A stretch of DNA of 64,000 nt from Bacteroidota bacterium (GTDB lineage: Bacteria > Bacteroidota > Ignavibacteria > Ignavibacteriales > Melioribacteraceae): NCBI GenBank assembly GCA_018829205.1, contig JAHJUE010000014.1, positions 1 to 64,000 on the forward strand. Direction: 5' to 3'. The notes under the pieces are model-generated. The model was not told where the DNA came from and ran no database searches. It worked only from the letters and a program-made list of their open reading frames with translations. The position numbers were made by a program, and so were the translations under genes. Below, one piece after another: positions 37,061 to 45,056 of the stretch. Position 1 is the stretch's first letter. Each line of letters opens with the position of its first letter.

Positions 37061-37085
37061 AGTGGTCGCATACTATGCGATCACT
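37061..37085. repeat. 25-bp palindrome between pgl and the PGI gene
   Basis: AGTGGTCGCATA and TATGCGATCACT are inverse over a single central base, with one G-T pair. It resembles short GATCGCAT-type intergenic palindromes common in this group. It is followed by another possible start region and the PGI ATG at 37117. Confidence 0.55.
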
Positions 37086-37116
37086 TCGTGCAGACATAAA
37101 ATGTGAGAGAAAATTT

Positions 37117-38814
37117 ATGAAACTTACTTTAGGCAAAGAACAAAAAATTTACGATGACAAATTTAAAAAATTAGTCGATGGAAAAGTAATTGAAAGAATC
37201 TGGAACAGGGATCACACTGTATGGAGTGATGATCCTACTGAAATTTCAAATAGACTTGGCTGGCTTGACAGTCCGCAGAACTCTCTTAACGTATTAAAAG
37301 GAATTAATGAATTTGTCGATTCCGTAAAAAAGGAAGGATTTACAAACGCGCTTTTAATGGGAATGGGAGGGTCGAGCCTTGCTCCCGAAGTTTTTAGATT
37401 TACATTTGGCGTAAAAGACGGTTGTTTAGATTTAGATGTTTTGGACAGTACTGATCCGGGAGCAGTTCTCGAAAAAGAAAGAAAACTTGATTTTTCGAAA
37501 ACATTATTTATTGTTTCTACTAAATCGGGCGGGACAGTAGAAACCATGTCGTTTCTAAAATACTTCTACAACAGAGCTTTAGATGTATTAGGTAAAGATG
37601 TTATAAATAAACACTTTATAGCGATCACTGATCCCGGCAGCGGGCTTGAAGATTTAGCAAAATCACTTAATTTTAGAAAAATATTTTTAAATGATCCCAA
37701 TATAGGAGGCAGATATTCTGCATTATCCTTGTTCGGGATTGTCCCTGCCGCGCTAGTAGGAATTGATGCAGAAAAATTACTCCTCAATGCGTTAACAATG
37801 GCCGACGAATGTAAATTAAATTCAGAACAAAACTCAGCCGCTGTTTTAGGTGCTGTTATGGGAGCATTAGGAGAAAACGGTAAGGATAAAATTACATTTA
37901 TTATGTCGCCAAAAATTAAATATTTCGGAGCATGGGTTGAACAGCTTATTGCCGAAAGTACGGGTAAAAACGGAAAAGGGATTCTTCCTGTGGATCTGGA
38001 GGAAATTACCGAACCGATATATTATTCCGTTGATAGATTATTTATATATATGAAATTAGCCGGTGATTCAGAGTTTGATTCGAAAGTTGAAAAACTTAAA
38101 TCCGCTGGATTTACGGTAATCGAAATAATTCTAAATGATATTTATGATTTCGGCGGTGAGTTTTTAAAATGGGAATTGGCCACCGTTGTAGCAGGATGGG
38201 TTCTAAATATTCAGCCCTTTGATCAACCTAATGTTGAATCGGCAAAAATTGTCGCCCGCAGGATGATGAAAACTTATACTGACGAAGGCAAACTTCCGGA
38301 ACTAACCGCTTCACTTGAAGAAGATGGTATAAAAGTTTATGGTGATATTGAAACTACAAATCTGCGAGATGTATTTATAGATTTTTTAAATAATTACAGC
38401 AAAGGTGATTTAAACGGAAACGGAAGAAGTTATGTATCTATTCAAGCTTATATCAAACCTTCTGATGATGCCGCAGAAGCTCTGTTTAATTTAAGAACCG
38501 TTATTCAGAAAAAATATCAATTAGCTACTACGGTAGGATTCGGTCCACGTTTTCTACATTCAACAGGACAGCTTCATAAAGGTGATGCCGGAAATGGATT
38601 ATTTATACAATTTACAGCACATATGCCGGAAGATATTGACATTCCGGAAAACCCAGGAAAAAGAAAATCTTTCTTTTCGTTTGCTGTATTAAAAGACGCT
38701 CAAGCATTGGGAGACAGACAGGCATTACTGGATAATAAACGCAAGTTTATAAGATTTGATTTAGGAAAGGATGTAATTGGCAATCTTAATAAATTAGCCG
38801 GAACGATTAAATAA
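37117..38814 (+). CDS. Phosphoglucose isomerase (PGI domain of the Tal-PGI type)
   Basis: A 565-residue SIS-fold isomerase interconverting glucose-6-phosphate and fructose-6-phosphate. Motifs: MGMGGSSLAPEVFR (near residue 80), STKSGGTVETMSF (near 130), and the C-terminal HSTGQLHKGDAGNGLFIQF. In sequence style it is the PGI half of the bifunctional transaldolase-PGI protein; the N-terminal transaldolase half is missing and no tal gene is in the window. I use the ATG at 37117 rather than one at 37075, which lies inside the end of the palindrome-bearing gap. zwf, pgl and this gene share the strand and form a glucose-6-phosphate node. Confidence 0.9.
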   Translation: MKLTLGKEQKIYDDKFKKLVDGKVIERIWNRDHTVWSDDPTEISNRLGWLDSPQNSLNVLKGINEFVDSVKKEGFTNALLMGMGGSSLAPEVFRFTFGVKDGCLDLDVLDSTDPGAVLEKERKLDFSKTLFIVSTKSGGTVETMSFLKYFYNRALDVLGKDVINKHFIAITDPGSGLEDLAKSLNFRKIFLNDPNIGGRYSALSLFGIVPAALVGIDAEKLLLNALTMADECKLNSEQNSAAVLGAVMGALGENGKDKITFIMSPKIKYFGAWVEQLIAESTGKNGKGILPVDLEEITEPIYYSVDRLFIYMKLAGDSEFDSKVEKLKSAGFTVIEIILNDIYDFGGEFLKWELATVVAGWVLNIQPFDQPNVESAKIVARRMMKTYTDEGKLPELTASLEEDGIKVYGDIETTNLRDVFIDFLNNYSKGDLNGNGRSYVSIQAYIKPSDDAAEALFNLRTVIQKKYQLATTVGFGPRFLHSTGQLHKGDAGNGLFIQFTAHMPEDIDIPENPGKRKSFFSFAVLKDAQALGDRQALLDNKRKFIRFDLGKDVIGNLNKLAGTIK

Positions 38815-38840
38815 TAGCAAAATTAGACAATTATGAAATT

Positions 38841-38870
38841 AAATCCCGGTTTTATCCGGGATTTATTTTA
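38841..38870 (+). terminator. Intrinsic terminator after the PGI gene
   Basis: AAATCCCGG (38841-38849) pairs with CCGGGATTT (38856-38864), loop of six, followed by ATTTTA. It ends the zwf-pgl-PGI transcript. Confidence 0.85.
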
Positions 38871-39063
38871 ATCGAAAATCATTATAATTATTAACTATAA
38901 TTACATACTTACTAAAATGAACAATAAAAGCCTAACTGCAATGATATTTTCAGGGCGAGTTATTGAAACTTTTCGAAAAACACTGCGTCATATCACTTCA
39001 AAATAAAAAAAATAGTATAGCAAAAAGTAATTACTGTAATAAAAAATCTTTAAAGGGAATTTC

Positions 39064-40392
39064 ATGCAGAATAAATATAATAGATTTCTTAAAAACCGAT
39101 TAAATACATCGATAATACTTTCTTTTTCCAAATATAATTTTATGAGTTTTGCAGGTGTAATTAAATTGTCAATGTTGGTATTGTTTTTAAATATTATCGC
39201 AATCCCTTCCTTGTTGAAAGCACAGAATTGGGAGCAAATTAGTGTAATTGGTTCAAACCAGATACTTTCAATAACCGAGCATAATAATAGAATATTTGCA
39301 GTTTCAGCGGATCAAATTTATGAAAGCGATGAAAATGGTAATTCATGGAAACCACTTCCTGTTATACCTATTACTGGAAGCAGTTTCTATACGATTTATT
39401 CTTATAAGGGTATTTTGTATATCGGAACAGTCAATGAGGGAATATTCAGAAGTGCAGACCATGGCAATAGCTGGGGAATAATGAATACTGGGCTGCCGCA
39501 ATCGGCATGGGGAATAGTTGAATTAGCAGCAATAGGTGATAGCCTTTTCGCTGCAACAGATTTTAACGGTGTTTACGTTTATAATCTTTCCGTTAATTCT
39601 GGATGGAAAGAATTTAATACCGGGTTATTTCAATTTGGAGCAAGTTCAATTTTTGCTTCCGGCAACTGCCTAGTTGCAAACCTTGGTTACTACCTTTTTG
39701 TAAGATCTAATAATCATTCGGAATGGAATACTGTTTTTGTCGATTCAACCGAAATACAGAGGTTATTTTTCGATTTTATAATTCAGGACAATTATTTATT
39801 TGCCGGAACTGACAATGGTATATATAGAGGATCTCTTGAAGGTACAAACTGGGTAAGTGTAGATATTGATGCATTTCCAACACGTGATATCGGCGCTTTC
39901 GCAGTAGACGGTAACCGACTATACGCAGCATTGCTTTTTGGCGGTGAACACTGGATTTTTTCGAGTGATGACTATGGAGATAACTGGGAAATTAAAGCTC
40001 ATGAATTTTCATGGTTATATGATATGCTGGTTTTCAAGAATCGTATTTGGGCCGCCAGGTTGGACGGACTTTGGTCTAATAGTATTGACGGGAGTACAAA
40101 TATTGATGAACCTGTTTCATCGATTCCAGATAATTTTTATTTAAGTCAAAATTATCCGAATCCTTTCAATCCTTCTACAAAAATTGAGTATTCTGTTCCG
40201 CAAAATGGTTTTGTTTCAATTAGTGTTTATAATTTATTGGGACAGAAAATTTCGAGCTTGGTGAATGAATATCAACAGAAGGGGAATTATAATATTATCT
40301 TTAATGCAAAGGATATACCAAGCGGCACCTACTTTTATATGATTAAAACCAAAGATTTTACTCAGACGAAAAAAATGGTATTATTGAAATAG
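39064..40392 (+). CDS. T9SS-sorted beta-propeller (BNR/YCF48-like) protein
   Basis: A 442-residue secreted protein. A long N-terminal region carries a signal helix ending near residue 54 (LLKAQN). The body has several propeller blades with SSDDYGDNWE, SADHGNSWG and ENGNSWKPL turns of the BNR/sialidase-like repeat. The C-terminal 80 residues match the type IX secretion sorting domain: NYPNPFNPSTKIEYSVP, then LLGQKISSLVNEYQQKG, then IPSGTYFYMIKT, ending KKMVLLK. The tail directs transport over the outer membrane by T9SS and cleavage or anchoring at the surface. A bidirectional terminator follows. The ligand or function of the propeller is unknown. Confidence 0.9.
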   Translation: MQNKYNRFLKNRLNTSIILSFSKYNFMSFAGVIKLSMLVLFLNIIAIPSLLKAQNWEQISVIGSNQILSITEHNNRIFAVSADQIYESDENGNSWKPLPVIPITGSSFYTIYSYKGILYIGTVNEGIFRSADHGNSWGIMNTGLPQSAWGIVELAAIGDSLFAATDFNGVYVYNLSVNSGWKEFNTGLFQFGASSIFASGNCLVANLGYYLFVRSNNHSEWNTVFVDSTEIQRLFFDFIIQDNYLFAGTDNGIYRGSLEGTNWVSVDIDAFPTRDIGAFAVDGNRLYAALLFGGEHWIFSSDDYGDNWEIKAHEFSWLYDMLVFKNRIWAARLDGLWSNSIDGSTNIDEPVSSIPDNFYLSQNYPNPFNPSTKIEYSVPQNGFVSISVYNLLGQKISSLVNEYQQKGNYNIIFNAKDIPSGTYFYMIKTKDFTQTKKMVLLK

Positions 40393-40503
40393 GTTATCTA
40401 AAATATACATAAGAAAAAAATGGTAATATTGATTTAACACGTTCTATTCCGTTTCTACAATAATTAAGAATTGTAATTACTAAGTATAAATAAAATTGTT
40501 GAT

Positions 40504-40535
40504 AAAAAAGAGTTCCTTACGGAACTCTTTTTTTT
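40504..40535. terminator. Bidirectional intrinsic terminator
   Basis: A perfect 13-bp stem, AAAAAAGAGTTCC (40504-40516) with GGAACTCTTTTTT (40521-40533), loop TTAC. The A- and T-runs make it work on both strands, ending the propeller gene on one and the TRAP operon on the other. Confidence 0.95.
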
Positions 40536-40538
40536 ATA

Positions 40539-42281
40539 CTAAACCGATTCATTAGCAGTTTTTGTGAAGAATTTTTTCTTGATAGGTTTCCACCAAGCCC
40601 CGCTTAAGAAATAAGAATAGGCGTATGTTCCAATAATAATTAAAATGAACACTTTTACAATATCCCAAACATCTCCCTGAAGTGAAAACGCGGGTACAAA
40701 TCCAAATAAGAAAGGACCGAGATATAAAAACTTGGCAAACTTAAATGCAGTGAACGCCGTTTTCCACATTGGCGCCTTTGCTATAGTAGCTCCCGCAAAC
40801 GCGGCTATACATACAGGCGGAGAAATATTTGAATCCTGCGACAGCCAATAAACAATCATATGAGCGGCAATAACGTTTACACCAAGATGGGTTAAAGCCG
40901 GTACGGCAACAACCGCTGTAATAAGATAAGCTGCTGTTACTGGAACACCCATACCGAGAACTAAGGAGGCAAGCGCAATAAAAAATATAGTTAATACTAA
41001 ACTGCCTGCCGCCAATTCAATTACAATATCGGCAAATGTAAGTATCAATCCGCTGAAGGTAAGCATAGAAATGATAATACCGATAATTCCGACAGTCGCG
41101 CCAATTTTTAAGCTGCTTTCAGTTCCTTGAACCGAGGCTTCAACAAAACCTTTCAGATCAATTCTTGTATCTTTTTTAAACCAGCTTACGATTATGCAGC
41201 TTACAATTCCCATAACGGCCGCAAAACCCGCTGAGAATCCGTAAAGCATTAAAATTGTTATGATGCCGAGAGGAGAAATGTAATACCATTCTTTCTTAAA
41301 TATTTCCCATGCCGGAGTTGTACTTTTTTCGCCGTTTATATTATGCATTTTCGCTTCGTAATGAACCATTACAAAAACGCTGAAGAAATACATAAAGGCG
41401 GGGAATATGGCAACAAGCATAATATAAGAATATGGAAATCCGGTAAGTTCAGCCATAATAAATCCGCCTGCGCCCATAATAGGGGGCATAAACATTCCTC
41501 CTATTGAGGCAGCAGGTTCAATTGCTCCGGCAACATGAGATCTGAATCCCGCCTTTTTCATTAATGGAATTGTAAATGCGCCGGTTGAAACTGTATTTGC
41601 GATTGCGCTGCCTGAAATTGATCCGAACAAAGCGCTGGCTATTACCGCCACCTTTGCGGGTCCGCCGGTTTTATGTCCAACAGCCGCGAGAGGAAAATCA
41701 ATAAAGAACTTCTGCGCTCCCGATTTTTCAAGAAACGCGCCGAATAAAACAAACAGAAGAACATAGGTTGCAAGCACATTAGCCATTATTCCGAAAACGC
41801 CGTCTTCTTTAAAGAATATTGTTGTGCACACTCCTAAAAATGTATCTCCGGGATGCATAATTAAATCGGGGGCAAATTCGCCGTAGACTCCATAAGCGAG
41901 CATTACAACACCAATAATAACGAAAACGGAACCAACCGCTCTTCTTGCGATTTCAATTCCCAGTATTACACCAACCGCGGCTACCCATTGGTCAAGTTCT
42001 GTTTCAGCTCCGGCTCTGTAATTAAGCGCTTCATAATTGTAAATCCAATAAACAACAGCGCCCGCGGCCAAAAGCATTAATGTATAATCCAAAACTCTGA
42101 ATGCCGGGTGTTTCGATTTGTAAAGCATAAACACTAATATATATGTAACGAATACATAGATGCCCCTATGCAATTCGGTAGAAGCCGGAATCCAGACTGC
42201 GGATACGGAATAGAAAAGTACCAGAAAAACCGACAAGGCGCTGAATACTAATTTTTCATATTTATTTAATTGATCGTACAT
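40539..42281 (-). CDS. TRAP transporter fused permease (TAXI type)
   Basis: A 580-residue permease with about 15 or more TM helices, joining the small DctQ-like and the large DctM-like parts in one chain as TAXI-type TRAP systems do. DctM marks include SALFGSISGSAIANTVSTGAFTIPLMKKAGF, MFMPPIMGAGGFIMAELTG and NISPPVCIAAFAGATIAKA. It imports a substrate delivered by the periplasmic TAXI protein at the cost of a sodium or proton gradient. It is the last gene of the porin-usp-TAXI-permease operon (24-bp gap) and is followed by the shared terminator. TAXI systems transport organic acids, among them glutamate and 2-oxoglutarate in known cases; the substrate here cannot be read. Confidence 0.95.
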   Translation of the reverse strand: MYDQLNKYEKLVFSALSVFLVLFYSVSAVWIPASTELHRGIYVFVTYILVFMLYKSKHPAFRVLDYTLMLLAAGAVVYWIYNYEALNYRAGAETELDQWVAAVGVILGIEIARRAVGSVFVIIGVVMLAYGVYGEFAPDLIMHPGDTFLGVCTTIFFKEDGVFGIMANVLATYVLLFVLFGAFLEKSGAQKFFIDFPLAAVGHKTGGPAKVAVIASALFGSISGSAIANTVSTGAFTIPLMKKAGFRSHVAGAIEPAASIGGMFMPPIMGAGGFIMAELTGFPYSYIMLVAIFPAFMYFFSVFVMVHYEAKMHNINGEKSTTPAWEIFKKEWYYISPLGIITILMLYGFSAGFAAVMGIVSCIIVSWFKKDTRIDLKGFVEASVQGTESSLKIGATVGIIGIIISMLTFSGLILTFADIVIELAAGSLVLTIFFIALASLVLGMGVPVTAAYLITAVVAVPALTHLGVNVIAAHMIVYWLSQDSNISPPVCIAAFAGATIAKAPMWKTAFTAFKFAKFLYLGPFLFGFVPAFSLQGDVWDIVKVFILIIIGTYAYSYFLSGAWWKPIKKKFFTKTANESV

Positions 42282-42305
42282 TAAATTCTCCTCTCGGGAA
42301 AAATT

Positions 42306-43256
42306 TTATTTTAAAATACCTTGTTCTTTCCAGAATTTTTCTGCGCCGGGATGAAGTGGAGTAACAATACCTTTGGTTCCGTGTTTTACTGTCATTTCAA
42401 CAGCTGATTTATGTACTTCGATCATATATTTAAGGCTTTCGGCACTATAAACATTTTTTAAAAGATTATATACTACGTCAGCAGGAACATCTTTATTCGC
42501 TACCCAAATAGTTGCGTCCTGAAAAGTCTTTACGTCCTTATCCTGTCCGCTGTAAGTGTTAGCCGGTATTATAACTTCGGCGAAGTAGGGGTAATCTTCA
42601 AATAATTTTGCTTCTTCTCCCGCGCCGTAAGTATTTAAAACCGTAACATCGGATTGAAGAGCCGCTTCAAGCACAGCAGCGTTTGGGAATCCGGCGAATA
42701 CCCAGAATGCGTCTAACTGACCGTTATTAAATGCGTCGGCTGCTCCGCGGTAGCCTAAAAATTCTTTTCCCATATCATTCCAAATGCCAAGCTGTCTGAA
42801 ATATATTTCAGCGTTAGCCGCCGCGCCGGAACCTGCGTTTCCAACACCCACTCTTTTACTTTTGAGTTGTTTAGGATTAGTTATGCCTGAATTTTTTTTA
42901 ACAACCAATTGAGCTGGCGCGCCGTAAAGGAAAGAAACCGCCATTACATTTTCATATGTTTTTGTATCGTTAGGAAGTTTGCCTTTAATTCCAGCGTAAA
43001 CGTGACCTGAATATGCAACTCCGAATTGCGATTTGCCTGAATTAACGGTTCTAATATTTTCAATAGATCCGCCCGAGGCGCTAGCTAATACTTTAGCATT
43101 ATTTTTTTTAGCAAGTGTCGCAATCGCGCTTGCATAGTACTGAAAAGTTCCGCCTGAAGGTCCGCCGGAAAATTTATACATCTGCGCTGATGTAATTTCG
43201 GGAAAAAGAAAAACAGCGAATAAAGTCATTGTAACTAGCAAATTTATTTTTTTCAT
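42306..43256 (-). CDS. TAXI-family TRAP substrate-binding protein
   Basis: A 316-residue periplasmic binding protein. A signal peptide (1-24, TSAQ) precedes the TAXI core: SGGPSGGTFQYYASAIATLA, GSIENIRTVNSGKSQFGVAYSG, and VGNAGSGAAANAEIYFRQLG. I take the ATG at 43256 with AAAGGAG seven bases ahead, in place of an in-frame ATG at 43280 within the usp gene. It hands substrate to the fused permease encoded 24 bp downstream. It lies ten bases after the usp stop, so all four genes are probably on one message driven by the sigma-54-like promoter at 44926. Confidence 0.95.
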   Translation of the reverse strand: MKKINLLVTMTLFAVFLFPEITSAQMYKFSGGPSGGTFQYYASAIATLAKKNNAKVLASASGGSIENIRTVNSGKSQFGVAYSGHVYAGIKGKLPNDTKTYENVMAVSFLYGAPAQLVVKKNSGITNPKQLKSKRVGVGNAGSGAAANAEIYFRQLGIWNDMGKEFLGYRGAADAFNNGQLDAFWVFAGFPNAAVLEAALQSDVTVLNTYGAGEEAKLFEDYPYFAEVIIPANTYSGQDKDVKTFQDATIWVANKDVPADVVYNLLKNVYSAESLKYMIEVHKSAVEMTVKHGTKGIVTPLHPGAEKFWKEQGILK

Positions 43257-43266
43257 TTTAACTCCT

Positions 43267-43740
43267 TTAGGATTTATCATTTAACAATTTTCTAACGACT
43301 AATACCGAACATTTTGCGTGTCTAACAACTTTTTCGGTAACGCTTCCGTAGAATACATTCTGAATACCGCTTAAACCTCTTGTAGCTATAACAATAAGGT
43401 CAACATTATTTTCGGCTTCGTTCAGAATTTCGTGATAAGGTTTTCCTTCTTTAACAATTTTACTGCATCTGTCTTTTTGACCCGGCGCGTATTCTTCAAT
43501 TAAATGGTCAAGTTTTTCTTCATAGAATTCCTGCATTTTATCTTTAAGACCTTCTATATTTTCTTCGGTTAAAAAGAAGACAGGCTTTTTGTAAATATCT
43601 TCCGTAATTACATGAAGAAAAACGAGTTCGGAACCGTGCTGTTTTGAAATATCAACAGCTTGTTTAATTGCGAACATCGAACAATGACCGTCGCATTCCG
43701 AAAAGTCGGTTGGTATTAATATTTTTTTTGGTGCGAACAT
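43267..43740 (-). CDS. Universal stress protein (UspA family)
   Basis: A 157-residue soluble UspA-fold protein. Marks: KILIPTDFSECDGHCSMFAIKQAVDI at the start and the ATP-binding G-x2-G-x9-G-S/T pattern near the end (ATRGLSGIQNVFYGSVTEKVVRHAKCSVLVVRK). In TRAP operons of other bacteria (the TeaD case in Halomonas) a Usp of this type binds ATP and regulates the transporter, so a similar role is likely. It lies 23 bp after the porin gene and ten bases before the binding-protein gene. Confidence 0.92.
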   Translation of the reverse strand: MFAPKKILIPTDFSECDGHCSMFAIKQAVDISKQHGSELVFLHVITEDIYKKPVFFLTEENIEGLKDKMQEFYEEKLDHLIEEYAPGQKDRCSKIVKEGKPYHEILNEAENNVDLIVIATRGLSGIQNVFYGSVTEKVVRHAKCSVLVVRKLLNDKS

Positions 43741-43762
43741 TATATTCTCTTTCGTTTAGTTA

Positions 43763-44890
43763 TTAGAATTTGAAATCGAAATCAACTTCCAATTTATTTC
43801 TTGTTCTTAAGTTTCCTGCATCGTTATCATATTTCATCAATCTCCACTGAGGAGCAATTGAGAATTCGCCGGCATCGCTTTTATATATTGTAAACTTATA
43901 TGAAAGCCATGAGTAGAGGAAATCGTTATTGTTTTCCGGTTTAATCTCATATTTGTTGTTTAACGCGCCTAATTCACCGAACCATGTTAATGTACCCGGT
44001 CCTAATTTACCGGTTAATTTGACTCTTGCTTTCCAGGCTGAATATTCGTTTCCAACCATACCGTATTCTGTGTAATTTATTTCTGATTCTGTTTTAGAAG
44101 AAGTTGAATAGAACATTCCGGCCGACAAAGTGAAGTTCCCAAGTTTCGGTGCTGTTAAATTGGCTCCCAAAGTTAAAGGCGCTGCGGCTGAATCCGCGAC
44201 TGTAAACATAACCATCGGCTGTAATTTCCAATCGCTTGCCGAGAATTCATAATCGGCTGCAAATGTATACTGATCATTAATATTATCAATCTCGTTTCCG
44301 TCTTTATCTTCCAAAGCAAAACCGCGCGCGTCGTCAATATATCCGCTCAAGGTTAGTTTTCCGGGTCCTGCTTTAAAATAAACTGAAGCTCCGTAAAGAG
44401 CGTCCGTGTTAAAAATGAAGAAAGGTATGTCAATCATTAAACTAGGGAGATAATGAACGTCGTAAACAATATTATTAAAACTATTTACGCCGAACAATCC
44501 GATTTTAAATCCGAAATCCGGTGTAGTTCTGCCTCCGTATAATTCCATAAAATCGACGCTCATTCTTTTTCCGTTTTCTCTATAATCTTTTCCGTAAGCG
44601 CCGAAAACATCTGCATTTAAACCCGTTGCCATTTTTCCGTAGTATGCAATTCCGTTATGACCGAGTTTTGTAGATAAAAAATATCCGTCGCCGATATCGG
44701 CTTTCAGATTTAATCTAATTCTATACATATAATAAAAATCTGATTTATTAGTACCGCCGGCTTCAGACCTATCATCCAAATCCATACGAGGTCTGAATCT
44801 TGCGTCGCCGCTAATTTGAATTTGTGCGTAAATCAAATCCGCAGAAAGAATGAGAATCATCATAAAAGAAACAGTAATTATTTTTTTCAT
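43763..44890 (-). CDS. Outer-membrane porin of the TRAP operon
   Basis: A 375-residue secreted beta-barrel. Signal peptide 1-22 (YAQI). The mature protein starts QISGDARFRPRMDLDDR and continues with alternating strands up to a terminal Phe-Lys-Phe. Its pattern (YRIRLNLKADIGDGYFLSTKLGHNG, RMSVDFMELYGGRTTPDFGFKIGLFG) is porin-like. It is the first gene after the sigma-54-like promoter, so it is coregulated with the TRAP system and likely allows its substrate through the outer membrane. AAGGAG precedes the ATG. Confidence 0.85.
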   Translation of the reverse strand: MKKIITVSFMMILILSADLIYAQIQISGDARFRPRMDLDDRSEAGGTNKSDFYYMYRIRLNLKADIGDGYFLSTKLGHNGIAYYGKMATGLNADVFGAYGKDYRENGKRMSVDFMELYGGRTTPDFGFKIGLFGVNSFNNIVYDVHYLPSLMIDIPFFIFNTDALYGASVYFKAGPGKLTLSGYIDDARGFALEDKDGNEIDNINDQYTFAADYEFSASDWKLQPMVMFTVADSAAAPLTLGANLTAPKLGNFTLSAGMFYSTSSKTESEINYTEYGMVGNEYSAWKARVKLTGKLGPGTLTWFGELGALNNKYEIKPENNNDFLYSWLSYKFTIYKSDAGEFSIAPQWRLMKYDNDAGNLRTRNKLEVDFDFKF

Positions 44891-44925
44891 TTGTTACTCC
44901 TTGATTATTGAGTTCATTTTAATTA

Positions 44926-44941
44926 GACAAATAAAGTGCCA
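44926..44941 (-). promoter_or_regulatory. Sigma-54-like promoter of the TRAP operon
   Basis: On the minus strand, TGGCACTTTATTTGTC has TGGCAC at -24 and TTGT at -12 with ten bases between the key GG and GT. Transcription is predicted to start near 44915, upstream of the porin gene. It lies between the NtrC-type regulator (stop at 45057) and the operon and has the same GT at -12 as the efflux promoter at 15497-15510. Confidence 0.65.
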
Positions 44942-45014
44942 TAATGAGATTAATAAATCTTATTTGATTTTATGTGAAAATAGAACAATTAAAAGTTTAG
45001 GAATGTTGTTTAAG

Positions 45015-45052
45015 TGGTGAATATTCACCAGTCCGGTGAAAACCTGCCGGAC
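45015..45052. promoter_or_regulatory. Tandem dyads, probable enhancer of the TRAP promoter
   Basis: TGGTGAATATTCACCA (45015-45030) is a perfect 16-bp palindrome. It is followed directly by GTCCGG (45031-45036) and its inverse CCGGAC (45047-45052). Dyad centres are 19 bp apart and about 107 and 127 bp upstream of the predicted start, as for NtrC-family enhancers. No T-run follows on either strand, so this is not a terminator. Confidence 0.6.
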
Positions 45053-45056
45053 AAAA

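Noticed and set aside
45015-45052. Dyads as an intrinsic terminator for the NtrC gene
   Set aside because: No T-run follows on either strand and the dyads sit at enhancer distance from a sigma-54-like promoter.
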